Below, piece by piece: positions 1 through 11,746 of a stretch of DNA of 64,000 nt; positions within the stretch are counted from its first letter, which is position 1, and the number at the start of each line of letters is the position of its first letter. Where the stretch lies: positions 1,240,001 through 1,304,000 of the forward strand of contig JABMLP010000002.1 of assembly GCA_013176395.1 (NCBI GenBank), written 5' to 3'. The notes beneath the pieces were generated by a model that was not told the DNA's origin, ran no database searches, and saw only the letters and a program-made list of their open reading frames with translations. Origin of the DNA: Venturia oleaginea (lineage: Eukaryota > Ascomycota > Dothideomycetes > Venturiales > Venturiaceae). The position numbers and the translations under genes were made by a program.

Positions 1-711
1 GCGCATTCATGTTGTCCATATCTGTGGCGTTGAGCGGACTCTTATTCTCGAGGAATAATTTCATCATTGGTATTGAGCCGACTGCTGCAGCGCGATGAAG
101 TGGTAGTTGTTGTCTCTTATCCTTCGTCCTCGGGGTAGCTCTCTGCGCGATCAGTTTTCGAGCAGTGTCAAGGTTGTTCTTTGAGGCGGCAAAATGGAGG
201 GCGGTTTGGCCTGCATTATCTAGTACCATCCATCAGTACCTGGTACACTTCCTAACTCTTTGAAAGGCAGAGAGGAGTATTTGTGAGGTGTTCTTACTCG
301 TAGCATTCACGTTCGCTCCCCGTGATATGAGTAGATCAACCATTACATCCCCATCTTTCCGACTGGTAGCCATCATTAACGGTGTCCATCCTATCCCATC
401 TTTGGCATCTACGTCGAAGTCTTTGGCTTGAATGAGGAATTGCACGATCAGAATATGGTTGTAGGAGACTGCCCAGTGGAGGGGTAGACGATCATCTTCG
501 TCGCGGAGGGAGGCGAGTTTTGGGTTTGCCTATGGGTTGTTAGGCACGTTAGGATGTATGGTTTGTTGAGGAGGAACGTACGCTGAGGAGGGATTCTACG
601 ATCGGTACTGGGTATTGTTAGTAAGTTTTTTACGGAGATAGCAGTATACGTACATCGGCCATCTCTGGCGGCTTCGTGTATTTCGAATTTGGAGCTCTTA
701 GGTGCTGTCAT
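1..711 (-). CDS. nas6: Ankyrin-repeat protein, Nas6/gankyrin-like proteasome assembly chaperone (3' end outside window)
   Basis: Probable orthologue of Nas6/PSMD10, a chaperone that binds the Rpt3 ATPase during assembly of the 19S proteasome cap; this assignment is by family resemblance. Four exons join in frame: 654-711, 582-607, 298-529 and 1-219. Introns of 46, 52 and 78 nt have GT-AG ends. The start Met at 711 opens MTAPKSSKFEIHEAARDGR. The joined product shows consecutive ankyrin repeats: LPIVESLLSANPKLASLRD, then a DDRLPLHWAVSYNH repeat, then GWTPLMMATSRKD, NAGQTALHFAASKNN and QLPLHRAAAVGS. LHWA in the second repeat is typical of the gankyrin family. The C-terminus lies off the left edge. 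It could be another small ankyrin protein, but repeat order and spacing favour Nas6. Confidence 0.8.
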
Positions 712-1790
712 GGTTCAAGTCGTGGTTTGGTGTTTGGTGAAGAAGCTCTGATCGGGGCGAACAAGGCAAACGCCAGATCACCTGTTCTCCTGCTCCACCA
801 TCATATAATTTCATTTCATCTCATCATTCTTTCACCACTTCTAACATTTCGCTAATTTAAATATTCTTCACAAGAGCGAGTTCGGGTCCCTCGCTGGGTA
901 TAGCGAGCGGGCCTCTTCGCTCGACCAGTTTTCTAATTTCGTCTTTTGCGTCCCGTAATCGAATCTCCTTCTATCAACCGTCTGGCATTAAGCCATCGTT
1001 AGGTGTGTGGATCCAAAGCCAATGCTGCTCGAACATGCTCAAGTATCTACAAATAGCCTTGTTAAGAGGGAGCCTTGTACTACTAGCATGGCTAAGTTCC
1101 AACTCTGTAAAAACACGGGCAGGTATTAGTTTTCAAGCAATTTCGATAGTTCTATGATCAGGATTAAGCTCGGTATCTCTACTCGATATTCATACAGGCC
1201 GCAGACTCTGGTCTCAGATCGAAACTCCGTGGGTTCAACCGTGAGGCTCAAGAAATACTGACCTGTATAGATCCGAACCCTAGTGCAGAACCTGGGGCTG
1301 AGACTCATATCTGTCTACCTCGTCTTCATGTGCGTGACCCCATAATCCATGCCTTGCATAGTCCATCCCAATCAAGGAAAAGCAGCCCTATCAAAGAAGG
1401 TTGCCGTATAGAACATGCATATAAGCCAGCACATCGCCCAAATCCGGCGTCCCGCTTCAGCCTTGGGCGACATAGCCTGCAACCTTTAGAGGAAGTTGAT
1501 TCAAGCGGTTCTATAGCGTAGTCTCTTGAGGCCAGTTCTTTTGAATTATTATCCCTTCACCACATTGTCCTTGAAGCTCGATGGCTACCTCCCCTTGGAC
1601 TTGGGATACTGCAAGACACGTTTCTTGTGTATGCCTTCTACCCCGCTTCCTTGAACATGCAAAAGCCATTGCAGCTGATAAGCCTCTGGTTGTGATTATT
1701 GACAAAGACACGATGGTCCATACTTTGGAACCGACGTTGTTGGCAAAGGAGACCAAATACCTGTCTACTTCTCCAGCAATAGACAACACC
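712..1790. other. Intergenic region, nas6 promoter and MFS gene upstream region
   Basis: No convincing gene. Short open frames here lack start context, splice continuity or recognisable motifs. The sequence just upstream of 711 is the nas6 promoter (pyrimidine/AT-rich around 780-860 on the + strand). An open frame from 1581 runs into the MFS coding region, but its first 70 residues do not look like an MFS N-terminus, so I treat it as 5' leader. Confidence 0.5.
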
Positions 1791-3468
1791 ATGACCACAG
1801 CGTCTGCCGCTACAGGACAACCAGTTGAACCAAGTCCTAGGGTTTCTACCGCTCAATCGTTAGAACTTGAAGATGCACCAAAGGTTCGAACAAAACTCCG
1901 CCTTTGGACAATCATCATCGCCCTCAATGTAAGTGAGATCAAATCCGTCCCAGATACTATTGCTAACAAATGCACAGCTCGTCTTCTTCATAGCCGCATT
2001 GGACCAAACAATCATCGCTACCGCAGTACCAACAATATCATCGGAACTGAGATCCGCTGCAGGGTATACTTGGATTGGAAGTGCCTATGTCTTAGCAAAA
2101 GCTGCCACTGGTCCAATTTGGGCGAAATGTAGCGATATTTGGGGCCGCAAACCTGCACTTCTTGGAGCTGTAGCACTCTTTGCAGTCGCGAGTATTCTGG
2201 CTGCACTCAGTACCTGCATGGCTATGCTTATTGCCGCGAGGGCTTTGCAGGGAGCAGCTGGCGGTGCTCTTTTCCAGTTGGTTTACATCATCATCGCCGA
2301 CCTGTTCAGCATCCGTCACCGACCATTGTACTTCAGCATCACGGGCTTCTTTTGGGTCGTTGCAGGAACTTCAGGGCCTTTGATAGGAGGTGCTTTCACT
2401 CAATTCGCTACTTGGAGATGGTGCTTTTGGATCAACCTGCCGGTCTGTGCGGTTGCATTTGTCCTCATTGCTTTAGTCCTGGATGTCCACAATCCACACA
2501 CCCAGCTCAAGGATGGCCTGAAGGCCATTGACTGGGTCGGAAGTGTCGCTATTGTAGCTGGAACCCTTCTGCTTCTACTCGGCCTCGACTTCGGAGGAGC
2601 CGTCTTTCCCTGGAACAGCACCAAAGTCATCTGTCTGATCGTTTTCGGCGCATCGACTTTCGGAATCTTCTTTTTCTGCGAGAAGAGACTGGCCAAATAC
2701 CCTCTTGTGCCAATGTCCATCTTCAGCAACATCTCGAACAACGCGACTTTCATCGTGGCGATCGCTCAGAGCATGGTGGCTATCGGCCATGAATACTACT
2801 TGCCGTTCTACTTCCAAAGCGTCAAATTGGCCTCGCCACTGAAGAGCGGTATACTGATCATCCCCTTGATGATAACCGAGTCAGTCGTAGACATTCTTGT
2901 CGGTATCATCATCCACAGGACAGGTCGTTATCGAGAGCTCACTTGGATGGGAGTAGTGCTGTTGACAGTGGGAAGCGGTCTCTATATCACATTCGGCGTT
3001 GACACCTCCCTTGCAACACTCCTCGGGCTTCAAATCTTGGCCGGCATTGGTACAGCTCTTCTCTTCCAAACCCCCAAACTTGCCATCCAGAATTCTGTCA
3101 GCCAGGCGGACACCGCTTCAGCCATTGCGGCACTCGCATCCGTGGGAAACATCGCGACCGCTTTCTCCGTCACGCTGGGTGGTGTGGTCTTCCAGAATAG
3201 CATTTCTGCTCGTCAAAAGACATTTGCTGGGCTCAATGCTACCATGCAGGATGCTTTCTTGCCAGCGCATGCTGCCGCCAGCGTCGACCTAATCAAATCT
3301 CTGCCGGACCCTCGAATCGTGCAGGAAGCTTTCGCATGGAGCATACGCAACATGTTTATTTTCTATACTGGGATTGCGAGCGTCACCATTGTGGCGAGTG
3401 TCTTTATGAAGCAGAAGCACATGAGTAGCGAACATACGGAAACGAAGACTGGCATAGAGAACATGTAG
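1791..3468 (+). CDS. MFS drug/toxin exporter, DHA2-like 14-TMS family
   Basis: Major facilitator transporter, likely a proton antiporter exporting drugs or secondary metabolites at the plasma membrane. Exons 1791-1928 and 1978-3468 flank a 49-nt intron (GTAAGT...CACAG, branch TGCTAAC). The product is 542 aa. I chose Met 1791 because it gives a short cytoplasmic tail of about 30 residues before TM1 (LWTIIIALNLVFFIAALDQT). Motifs: the TM1 LDQTIIATAVPTI signature of 14-spanners, loop 2-3 motif A as KCSDIWGRKPALL, and motif C region GTSGPLIGGAF with the WRWCFWINLP signature. Length and hydrophobic pattern fit about 14 helices. No biosynthetic genes adjoin it, so the substrate is unknown. Confidence 0.88.
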
Positions 3469-4028
3469 AGACCAAGCCATCGACAGATGCGCCTAACGAG
3501 AGAGGCGAGGATCATATCTACGCTTTTGTCCCTGGTAATCTTGAGGAATTCGTCTCGTTGCAATCGTTGGCATATGACGAGTGCCCCGGACGTGGATGAA
3601 ATATGACGAGGCATATGAAAGTATGGGTAGGGATTTGAGATTGATAGAATGTGTTGGCAACCGAAATGCACAACGATTTGATACTTCTCAAAGAAAGCAG
3701 TTTTCTTTTCGGTCTGTCGACGGAAGCAAAGTTGTCTTGATGAAGCGAGTCATAAACTTGAAAGATGAAAGTAGCGATAGACGCAAGCACAAAAACAAAT
3801 CAATACAAGAAACAAATCAGACACCGACAATATCAATTCCAATCGCAACTATATCGTATGCCCTGTAGGTAGGCCAGCTTACTCTACAACAAACGGGGTA
3901 GGGGTAATATATATACACAGAAATATTTAGCAGTCATGACACGCAAAACCCATGCTAACAACCAAGGCTCGCTGAAACGATAAAAATCTCACTGTATTTC
4001 ACAAAACATGCCAGTCAAAACGGATGAT
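3469..4028. other. Convergent intergenic region
   Basis: 3' flanks of the converging MFS and polygalacturonase genes. No gene, tRNA or clear repeat seen; the short open frames here have no motif support. AT-rich stretch around 3900-3990 may hold polyadenylation signals. Confidence 0.5.
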
Positions 4029-5248
4029 TTAGCATTTGGCACCAGAGCCGGAAGGAACGTTGGAGCACTTGGAGCTGGTCTTTCCACCAGTGACGCCAAT
4101 GCTGCTGAATTTCCAGTCGGAGCAGGATCCCTTTCCGCAGAGGAGGTAGATGTTAGTTCCGGATGAGGCGACTAGATTGTGTTAGTATGTGGTTCAAGCT
4201 ATGAGGTAATAATGAGTACATACCTGATCCCTTGACACCGCTGAGGGTAAGGCCAGTGATCGGGACACCAGTGGTTGGGCTACCAGTTGGGGAACCGTTC
4301 TCGTAGTCCTGCTCAATGACGATACCGTACTTGGCGATGTTCTTGAGGGTGATGTCTTTGTAGGTGACGCCGGAGACGGAACCGGTAGCACCGGCGATGG
4401 TCTTGATGCGGACACCGTTGTCTGAGTTGGAGATGGTGGAGGAGGAGATGGTGACATCTTTGACGACGTTGTCGGATCGGCCACCGACACTGCCGATGGA
4501 CAAACCGTGACCACCATCGCAGGATCCACCGGTGAAGGTGATATTCTATGTTGTGTTAGGGATAACTACTGCAATTTGAGGAGGCTTCACTTACAGTTCC
4601 AGAGTTGATGGCGAGGCAATCGTCCTGGTTCTTGACAATGGCGTTGGAGATGATAATGTTCTTTGAGGAACCGACGTCGTATGCGTCAGTGTTGTGTCCC
4701 AACTCGCCAGAATCACCGGCCGAGTTGTCGGTGGTAACGGAGTCGATGACAAGGTTGTCGGCTCCGTTGACACTGAAGCATTGGACCGGGTGGTTCTTGA
4801 TGTTCAATCCGGTGATGGTCGAGTCGATCATCTTGTGGGCATAGAAGAACTTTGGCTTCTTCTTTCCACCGTTGGTGCCCTTTCCGTCCCACCACTTAGC
4901 ACCGTTACCATCGATGAGATGGCCAGATGCACCGGAAACCTTGATGCCAGTTCCCGCGATGGAGATCAGGGGACCTTCCCATTCCTTGTAACCAAAAGTT
5001 GTTTTGCCAGAGAAGACGACACTGGTTCCCTTAGTCAATCCAGTGAGATCAAGGGTGGTACCGGCCGGCACGGCGATGTTGCTAAGAGTTATGGTACTGC
5101 AAGATTTCTTCCCTGAAGTTGCGGCGGCTGCAGTGGTGAAGGTGCAGGAGGAGGCACGCTCTTCAATGGCACTGTCAACAGCAGGAAGAGCTGGCGCTGC
5201 AGCAGCAATGTAGGCCAAGATGGACAAAGCAGAGAATATGTTCATCAT
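4029..5248 (-). CDS. Secreted endopolygalacturonase, GH28
   Basis: Hydrolyses alpha-1,4 linkages in homogalacturonan of plant cell walls. Exons 4595-5248, 4224-4545 and 4029-4171 join in frame to 372 aa, with introns of 49 and 52 nt. The N-terminus is a signal peptide ([20 protein letters not shown]) followed by a short propeptide ending in a dibasic-like ER site near residue 30. GH28 catalytic motifs are all present: NTD at 186-188 (in NTDAYD rather than the usual NTDGFD), DD at 209-210 (QDDCLAI), GHG at 230-232 ([12 protein letters not shown]) and RIK at 264-266. C-terminal cysteines fit the family's disulphides. An upstream TATA-like element is visible. Presence suggests a plant-associated or saprotrophic lifestyle. 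Confidence 0.92.
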
Positions 5249-5348
5249 GATGGATAGAAGTGAATAGAAAGTGAATGACTGTGTGAATGGAATGAGTGAC
5301 TGTAGTTTGAACGGGACGATGAGTAACTTGGAGCAGAACGATGTGATA

Positions 5349-5354
5349 CTTATA
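5349..5354 (-). promoter_or_regulatory. TATA-like box of the polygalacturonase gene
   Basis: TATAAG on the minus strand, about 100 bp upstream of the start codon at 5248. Its position suits a core promoter of a highly inducible secreted enzyme; not confirmed by transcript data. Confidence 0.4.
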
Positions 5355-5907
5355 AAATGAATTGACGCTCATGAATGCTGCAGGGTACTTGTCATGCTAA
5401 GCAATACGAAGCAGGGCGATGGAGAGCTTATTTCCCGCAAGAGTAATACGTGCCGGCAGTCAAAGCTTGAGGACGTTAAAGCTCCACTTGGCAGTGGGTC
5501 CATGGGTGCATGATCCAAACAAAGAATTAGTAGTAGAATATTTCTGGATGCTCCTGCTGCTGCCTTTTGATGTTTTATTAAACATGGACTAAAAGCGATA
5601 AATCCTGCATCCATGGTGAAGTATCACTTTGATGACATCGTCGTAAGGTTGAGATGGAAGCCAAACAACGATGAAAATATTATCGTGTTCTACATCGTGT
5701 TTGGCTGTTCGACAGTGCTGCCCGCCTGTGTCGTGCAATCGGAGATGAGTGGGCCATTACTGTTTCGACTCCCTGTCAATTTCCACGAACGCGGCACGTT
5801 GGGGCGTAAATGTTCATCGTAAGCGAGCCGTTCGTGATCACGCTTCCTTTTCGAGGGCTAACGGGGCAAGTACGGCTGCATGACGCTCCTGTTGTGGGAA
5901 GGAGATT
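5355..5907. other. Intergenic region between permease 3' end and polygalacturonase promoter
   Basis: No supported gene. Contains the upstream regulatory region of the polygalacturonase gene and the 3' flank of the permease. Open frames at 5613-5822 and 5810-6004 show no domain and overlap the permease's last exon antisense. Confidence 0.5.
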
Positions 5908-7632
5908 TTACTCAGTGGTTCCCTGCAGGCCCAGTCCTGGCTGTTTCCGATCCACCACAAAAACAACTGGTGCTGTGAATTTCCTGCGCCCGTGCATGAT
6001 GTAAATTCCAAAGCTGATCAGCATTACACTGATCCATACAAGAGGTGCCCAGTTGGCATCCTCCAATGTCGTTACCTACGCCGCGTCAGATCTTTGCCAA
6101 CATCATACGATCTCACCGAACTTACAGGGACTGTTACCGGGAAACAGGAAAAGACAATCGCAAATGCGGAGTAGGCGACGGCAAAAGCATTGATAGGAAG
6201 GCCCCACATCCCCAGATCCCAACGATGAGGCGGCAGTGGTTCTTTCAGTATTCGTTTCCTCAGGACACAACCTACAGAGACCATGTAGGTAGAGAGCAGG
6301 GCCAGTAGCGAGAGTGATACAATTATGTTGAACGCAATGGTCGAGCCAAGATTGATGAGACACAAAACCAAGGTCAAAAGTGTCGTCAGGTATACCGCAT
6401 TATCTGGAACGTGTCTTTTGTTGTTCATTTTCGAGATCGTTCTGGAGAATGGAAATCCAAGGTCCCGTGAAAATGCCCATACCTCCCGAGAACTGGTAGC
6501 CAGTGCGGTGATATTGCCGCTATAGATCAGCAGAAACAGAATGATGGTTAGAGTCAGGGCTACGCCTTGACTTCCCGTGTTCGTAAATAGCTGCAGGTAC
6601 GGCGCATCTGATTCTAGGACCGTTTCCAGCGGACCTATGCAGAATAACATCGTGATTAAAATGACGATCCCCAGAAACACGTTCATGATGTACGACCACC
6701 ACATGACACGTGGCACAACAAATCCAGCATCTGCTACCTCTTCGGAGATGTGGACAGCGCTATCGCTTCCAAGATTGCAGTACAGTACTGTGACCTGGGA
6801 GACAAGGCAGGCGGTACCTGTAATTAATGATTAGTTGGACGGTGAGTCGAATTATGTACCATGCCGCTGGGTTTAATACCTTTACTACTCCAGCCACCAC
6901 TGTTAACGACAGATGTGAATACTTCGGAAGCCGAGTTCTTCGGACACAAGACCAGAAGCGGTATGATGACGACCAGAAAGCCAACAAGATGACCATATAA
7001 TGAAAGAGTCTCGATGAATGGCAGATACGGTGCTCCCCATGTGTTGAAGAAGATGGTGATGACCAAGAAGGCGATCATGATGAGCGTGTATTGCCAGTTT
7101 GGAAATGCAAAATCTGGTGCGCCAACTTCAATCATCGCCTCAATCATCGTCGTGCACACGAACACTGAGCTGGCGACACTGGCAATCCAGCCTAGACTGC
7201 TCATCCAACCGACCGCGTAGCTGAGAAAGCGCTGATACTCCTCAGAGCAAATTCACTTACCCAATGATATTGACCGCCTGAGGTTGGGGCCATGCTCTCC
7301 AGCTCAGCCAAACTCGCGACAATGGTTGAGTAGCAGATGACAGTGCCTATAAAAGTCCAGAAGAGCCCACCGTAGCCTCCATTCGTGAAGCCAGCACTGA
7401 GAGAAACAAGGACGAACTCCCATGTAGCCATGTAAATGCTGATAAATCCCAAGGTACTGATGAAGTCGAAGTTGCGATTAAATTCCTGCTTCTTCCCCAA
7501 ACGGGCCATATCGTGAACATCGTGCTCAGTGTTTCCTAGAGCGGCATCGCAAGTAATCGAGGTGCGGCCGACGTGTTCTTCATCATCTTGATGGGTGGAT
7601 TTATAGGGCTGTTTGAGCTCAACAGCATCCAT
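5908..7632 (-). CDS. Amino acid/GABA-type permease (APC superfamily), one-base frameshift
   Basis: Twelve-helix APC permease resembling fungal GABA/choline permeases, expected at the plasma membrane. Exons 6880-7632, 6126-6817 and 5908-6075, with introns of 62 and 50 nt. Landmarks: FDFISTLGFISIYMATWEF near TM1, ESMAPTSGGQYHW, SDSAVHISEEVADAG, VPRVMWWSYIMN, and a C-terminal VTVPVTTLEDANW region ending near residue 537. At about 7235-7240 the first exon breaks frame: adding one base restores the family sequence VSEFAPEEYQRFLSYAVGW, so a single C appears lost (about 537 aa if intact). All else is intact, so this is either a very recent lesion or a base-calling error. The site coincides with a GTAAGT-like sequence, discussed in the findings. 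Confidence 0.82.
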
Positions 7633-8570
7633 GATGGTGGCGCTTCCGGTGGATTAGCGAAGGGGGGTGTTTGGAATGAAAGTAGAAGGAGTAAAGAGTC
7701 TAGGGAGAAGAATGGCACAAAAGAAACACGGAATGCATGATTAAGTACTAAGCTCGAAGTGGGAGACGGCCTGTCGGTAGTAAACGTCGCAATTGGCCAG
7801 GTATGCAGGCCGTTTGCCGTAGCTTAGGACTAGTAAAGAAAAGGTGGGACTCTGAGCCGCTGGAGAATACCATTATCGGGCATTGTGGCCTGCTTGCGGA
7901 GTACATCCGACACGCATTATATCCATGGTACACGGCATGTTATTGATCCTTGGGCTTGGGCGTTGTGGGAATGAAAAGCTCAAAGCGACGAGGTTGAAGT
8001 TTCAGGTCCAAGCCGTTGAATACGCGCCGAGCGAGAGACGCGCGGATAAATATATCGAATCATCTATTCGAATTTCTCCTTGCTTACAATATTTTTCAAC
8101 CAACTACAAAAGCTTTGGGTTTGATCTCGTTGTTGCGGCAGTATCGCACCATGGCATGCTGAAGCCGATACCAAGCAATCTGAATTTCCAGCTTCTATGG
8201 GCTGAATGAGCCATCATACCGTTAGGTACCGCTCTTGGTGAGGATAGGTTGAGCACAAAGCGAGCCATCACTTCACGCCTATCAAACGTATCGGGACAAT
8301 TCTGATCATTTAAACTTGAGATGGATGTCACCCAAATTATGGTGATATATCCCGATCAAACTTACCAGAAATTCAGCGATATCGATCAAAAATTGTGGTA
8401 CTAATTCACGCGTCTGAAATCTGGGCACATATGGCGCATTAGATCCACGACTGCTTCGCCGACGCTATTTACGAACATCTAGAAGAGAAATATACGCCAT
8501 GAATTGGGCGGCAATACCCTATCTATCAAGTCCAGAAATTTTGCTCTAAGAGAAAGCCACAGCCAAGCTA
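7633..8570. other. Intergenic region
   Basis: Promoter side of the permease and 3' flank of the DHH gene. No supported gene. Around 8340-8400 there are two near copies of a GATAT..CGATCAAA sequence, resembling AT-rich palindromic relics elsewhere in the window. Confidence 0.45.
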
Positions 8571-10065
8571 TCACTTCTTTCCGAAGTAGTTCATCAATGT
8601 GTTGCTCTGCTTACTTGGACCCTCCTTCTTCTTATCTTTGCTTTCCTTGGGCGGTTTCTCGCCAACCCGCAAACAAGTCATGAACTCCTCGAATTCGACC
8701 TTTCCAACAATGCCACCAGACGCTTCTTTGTGGCCTCTAGCAAAAGACTCACCGAGCCTTTCCGTCAATGTCTCCGTCGGACTTCCGGCAGCAATCTCGC
8801 GTAACGACTGGATAATATTGACTGGCGTATCTCTGTTTCTAGCGCATCGAGGTATGCGACATGAAAAGTTTACTTTGTCTTCCAGATACCCCTCATTAGC
8901 CACGAGGATAATCTCCAGTTTCGGTGACTGTAGATGCCCAGCCCACCGCGTTGCGATTATTGGATGAATTTGAGCCGCGCTCGAGATTCGAAAGACAGCA
9001 ATTTTGCCATCAAAGGAAAATTTGGGAGCTGTATGTGTGCAACGCTCTACCTCGGAGGCGACCTCATTACGAGCAGTAAGCAGCCGTGCATTCGTCAAGA
9101 TCTCTTTGGGTTCTTTCGCGTTCAGTAGCGCATCCCATGCCGATCTCACATCGTATGTAGCAGTTCTCCTAGGTGCATTGATTCGTGCTACCGCGTCGTT
9201 GATGGCTTTCTTCGTGTATTTTTTCATCGTGCTTCTCATATCTGGAAATGGTGGATCCCATTTGAGAGCAGTGCCAAGGTCTCCGTGAGTGCCCATAACA
9301 CATAGCCAGTCACATTGCGTTGGCACATCTGGATGGAGTGGTGCGCAGAGGGTATACGTGAGGAGAGCACTGGTGGCTACGGGTGGAAAATTACACGCGT
9401 TGATGAGAGCTGCCCCTTGAGGATGATCTTCGGATGTTGCGAAATGGTGATCGATGACGAGAGCTTTATGTGGACTTTCGATGATGGGTGGAGATTTCCT
9501 GGATCCTTGGTCAAGCACAAATGTCCATTCCGGATTTTTCTCGGCAATTCTTATCCTTTCCGATTCTTCTATAATAGAGGTGCCCTTCTCGACCAGATGA
9601 ATGTCGATAAGGTCAGGATCCAAACCAAGAAGAACCAGGGTGCGAAAGAGGATGGCACCCGATGTCAATCCATCCGTATCTTTATCAGGAACGATTACTG
9701 TCTTCTGGTTTGCTTTGGCACTGGAATATTTAGTATAAAGTTGGGCATGGCTTCCATTTTGCTCACCATTCTATGATCATGTTGCGAGCCATCTGCATTT
9801 GTTCCTCCGGCGCAGGCCATATCTCTGATCCGTCCTCCTCTTTCATACATTCCGATGAACAATACTCAGGTACTTCGACTCGTTTTCTCTTCGAAGCCAA
9901 ATTCGAATCGGCCGCTGTCTTTGAGCGCTTCATGATAGTCTTTGGTGCTGTGCCTGAATACGAAGCTCGGCAACGAGGGATCCAATAGTAAGGTTTGAGT
10001 CGCGTAATGTTTACACGTAAGGCTGGGTTGGAACCCCTCGATCCCCCAAGCAATCGATGGATCAT
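8571..10065 (-). CDS. DHH-family phosphoesterase with possible mitochondrial presequence
   Basis: DHH/RecJ-like phosphoesterase, a metal-dependent family that includes exonucleases, nanoRNases and exopolyphosphatases; the substrate here is unknown. Exons 9767-10065 and 8571-9720 join through a 46-nt intron to 482 aa. Motif I is TVIVPDKDTDGLTSG, directly across the splice junction; the DHH motif is ALVIDHHFATSEDH; a THGDLGTA segment follows and a DHHA1-like C-terminal half contains SGGIVGKVEF. From Met 10065 the first 45 residues are rich in Arg and lack acids (MIHRLLGGSRGSNPALRVNI), like a mitochondrial presequence. A second Met before KRSKTAADSNLASKRKRVEV would yield a nuclear-looking form with a basic NLS-like stretch. 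The last residues SNTLMNYFGKK resemble a PCNA-interacting box. Confidence 0.82.
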
Positions 10066-10649
10066 GAATACGATGGAAGACGATTGTCAATGAGAAGACT
10101 CAGAAGACATTGCACAGATTTATTGCTCCTAGGTAATGACGTCTCCAGTACCCATGACTCGTGAAGCTCGAATTGGCGAGGTGATAACAAACTCTAGGAT
10201 TTGCTGCTGGTGCAGGAACGATACTTAGCAACATAGAGTCGCAAGAACTGGCAGGTCTGATGTTGAGTCTGTTGTTGTTTACTACCGTGGTTGGGTGAAA
10301 GTTATAAGACATGGCCCTCATCAGGGCAGATGTCAATCTCTCGAACACATTCGAATCTCATACATTGTATTTTCTTTGCGAGGAATCTTCAGATTTGGCA
10401 TACTGACTTGAAGTCTTTTCCATTGCGTGTTTGGGATTTGTGGTAGGAGATTACTGTACTGGAGACGCGATGGCCGATCGCGGAAGACCGTTACCCGAGG
10501 TCAACAAAGCCTCCACCGTTACCGTTCCATCCCATCAATCAATTTCACTACTCGGCATCCAAGTCGATGGGAAGGATGAGTCGTTTCGGTACGAGAGGGA
10601 CACAAACGTGCCACACCATTCTCTGCACTACAACCTTTGAGCTCTCGAC
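10066..10649. other. Intergenic region
   Basis: Upstream region of the DHH gene and of the broken hydrolase. Nothing with coding support; no repeat recognised. Confidence 0.4.
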
Positions 10650-11746
10650 TTGTGTCCGCTGAAGACCGCGAATCTTCCATTTCCTCCTGTCTCCCTACGC
10701 ATCTTGATCCGAAATAGCTTCTCACGCTTCAAAAGTCGCTGTTCCTGGGCCTCTGGACACGGAAGCTATGCGCAAAATGATAAACCAAACGACGACTCTG
10801 GGTTTAAAGGGACTGGGCACGCCTCCGGACGATATCGAAGAGTTCTGGACAGATATCTCTCTCCCTGATGGCTGGATTTCCAAATCCCTAGTCATACGTC
10901 CAAAATCGATATCACGCCAAGTCTCAATGTCTGAACGCAAGGACAAGCACCCTTTGATTGTCTGCTTTTACGGTGGAGGATTCACCGCAGGACGACCAGA
11001 TCAAATCACTCGACCCGGGAGAGAATTTGCAGAAAGGTTTGGAGCCGTAGTTATCTGTCCAGATTACAGACTTGTTCCCGAGGTGCGCTGGCCAACTCCG
11101 ATGGAAGATGGCTATAATATTCTGTCCTACCTTTCCAAGAAGGCTGAGACAGCTTTTGGTGCAGATCTTGATGGACCTGGTGGTGGTTTCATTCTCGCGG
11201 GCGACAGCGCAGGAGTCGCCATTGCGGCAGCTTTATGGGGCGTACACTTCTTTGGCGGCAAGGACTGAGAGACTTGCCAAAATTGTCACAGGGTTATGTG
11301 TGTGCATTGCATGGCTGTTCACAAATGAGACTGTGCTACATCAATATCGCAATATATGGACTTCAAGAGAAGATAACAAAACGACTGCGGGCTTCAATAT
11401 CGCCACCGTCTTCCAAGTTGAGGCAGGCTTGCAACCAGACGTCAAGTCGCTCTGGTTCTCACAGTGTCATAACATGGGCACAAACAAATCGAAAATGCGA
11501 TTGCCTCCAGTCTAGCTACAAGCATGCGGTCTTGACCCACTTCGGGACGATGCTGTCGTCTTTGAAAGGATGCTTACTTCTGCTGGTGCTGAAACTCGGA
11601 TCGATGTATTTAAGGAAGACGGGCACACATCATGGACAGCGCTGCCGGCTAAACTCAAGAGTCGTGACCCGACGATCGGAGGGGCACTCATGGATGGGAT
11701 GTCTAGGTTGCTCCATGGCAATCCAAAAATAACATCCAGTCTTTGA
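10650..11746 (+). pseudogene. Broken alpha/beta-hydrolase (HSL/arylacetamide-deacetylase-like)
   Basis: Remnant of a serine hydrolase of the hormone-sensitive-lipase type. The oxyanion motif survives as VCFYGGGFTAG (HGGG altered to YGGG), followed by VVICPDYRLVPE and the nucleophile elbow GDSAG. The reading then breaks. An extra T near 11266 creates a TGA after FFGGKD; skipping it gives ERLAKIVTGLCVCIAWLF in the next frame. That frame continues through NIWTSREDNKTTAGFNIAT to a TAG at 11513-11515, then resumes in the same frame with LQACGLDPLRDDAVVFERML (catalytic Asp region) and DGHTSWTALPAKL (catalytic His), ending at 11744-11746. Upstream, the frame carrying LRILIRNSFSRF shifts before VAVPGPLDTEAMRKM, suggesting a third lesion near 10720-10740. 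Confidence 0.82.

Noticed and set aside
1791..5248. Secondary-metabolite or effector cluster around the MFS exporter and polygalacturonase
   Set aside because: No PKS, NRPS, terpene cyclase, P450 or cluster regulator is nearby.
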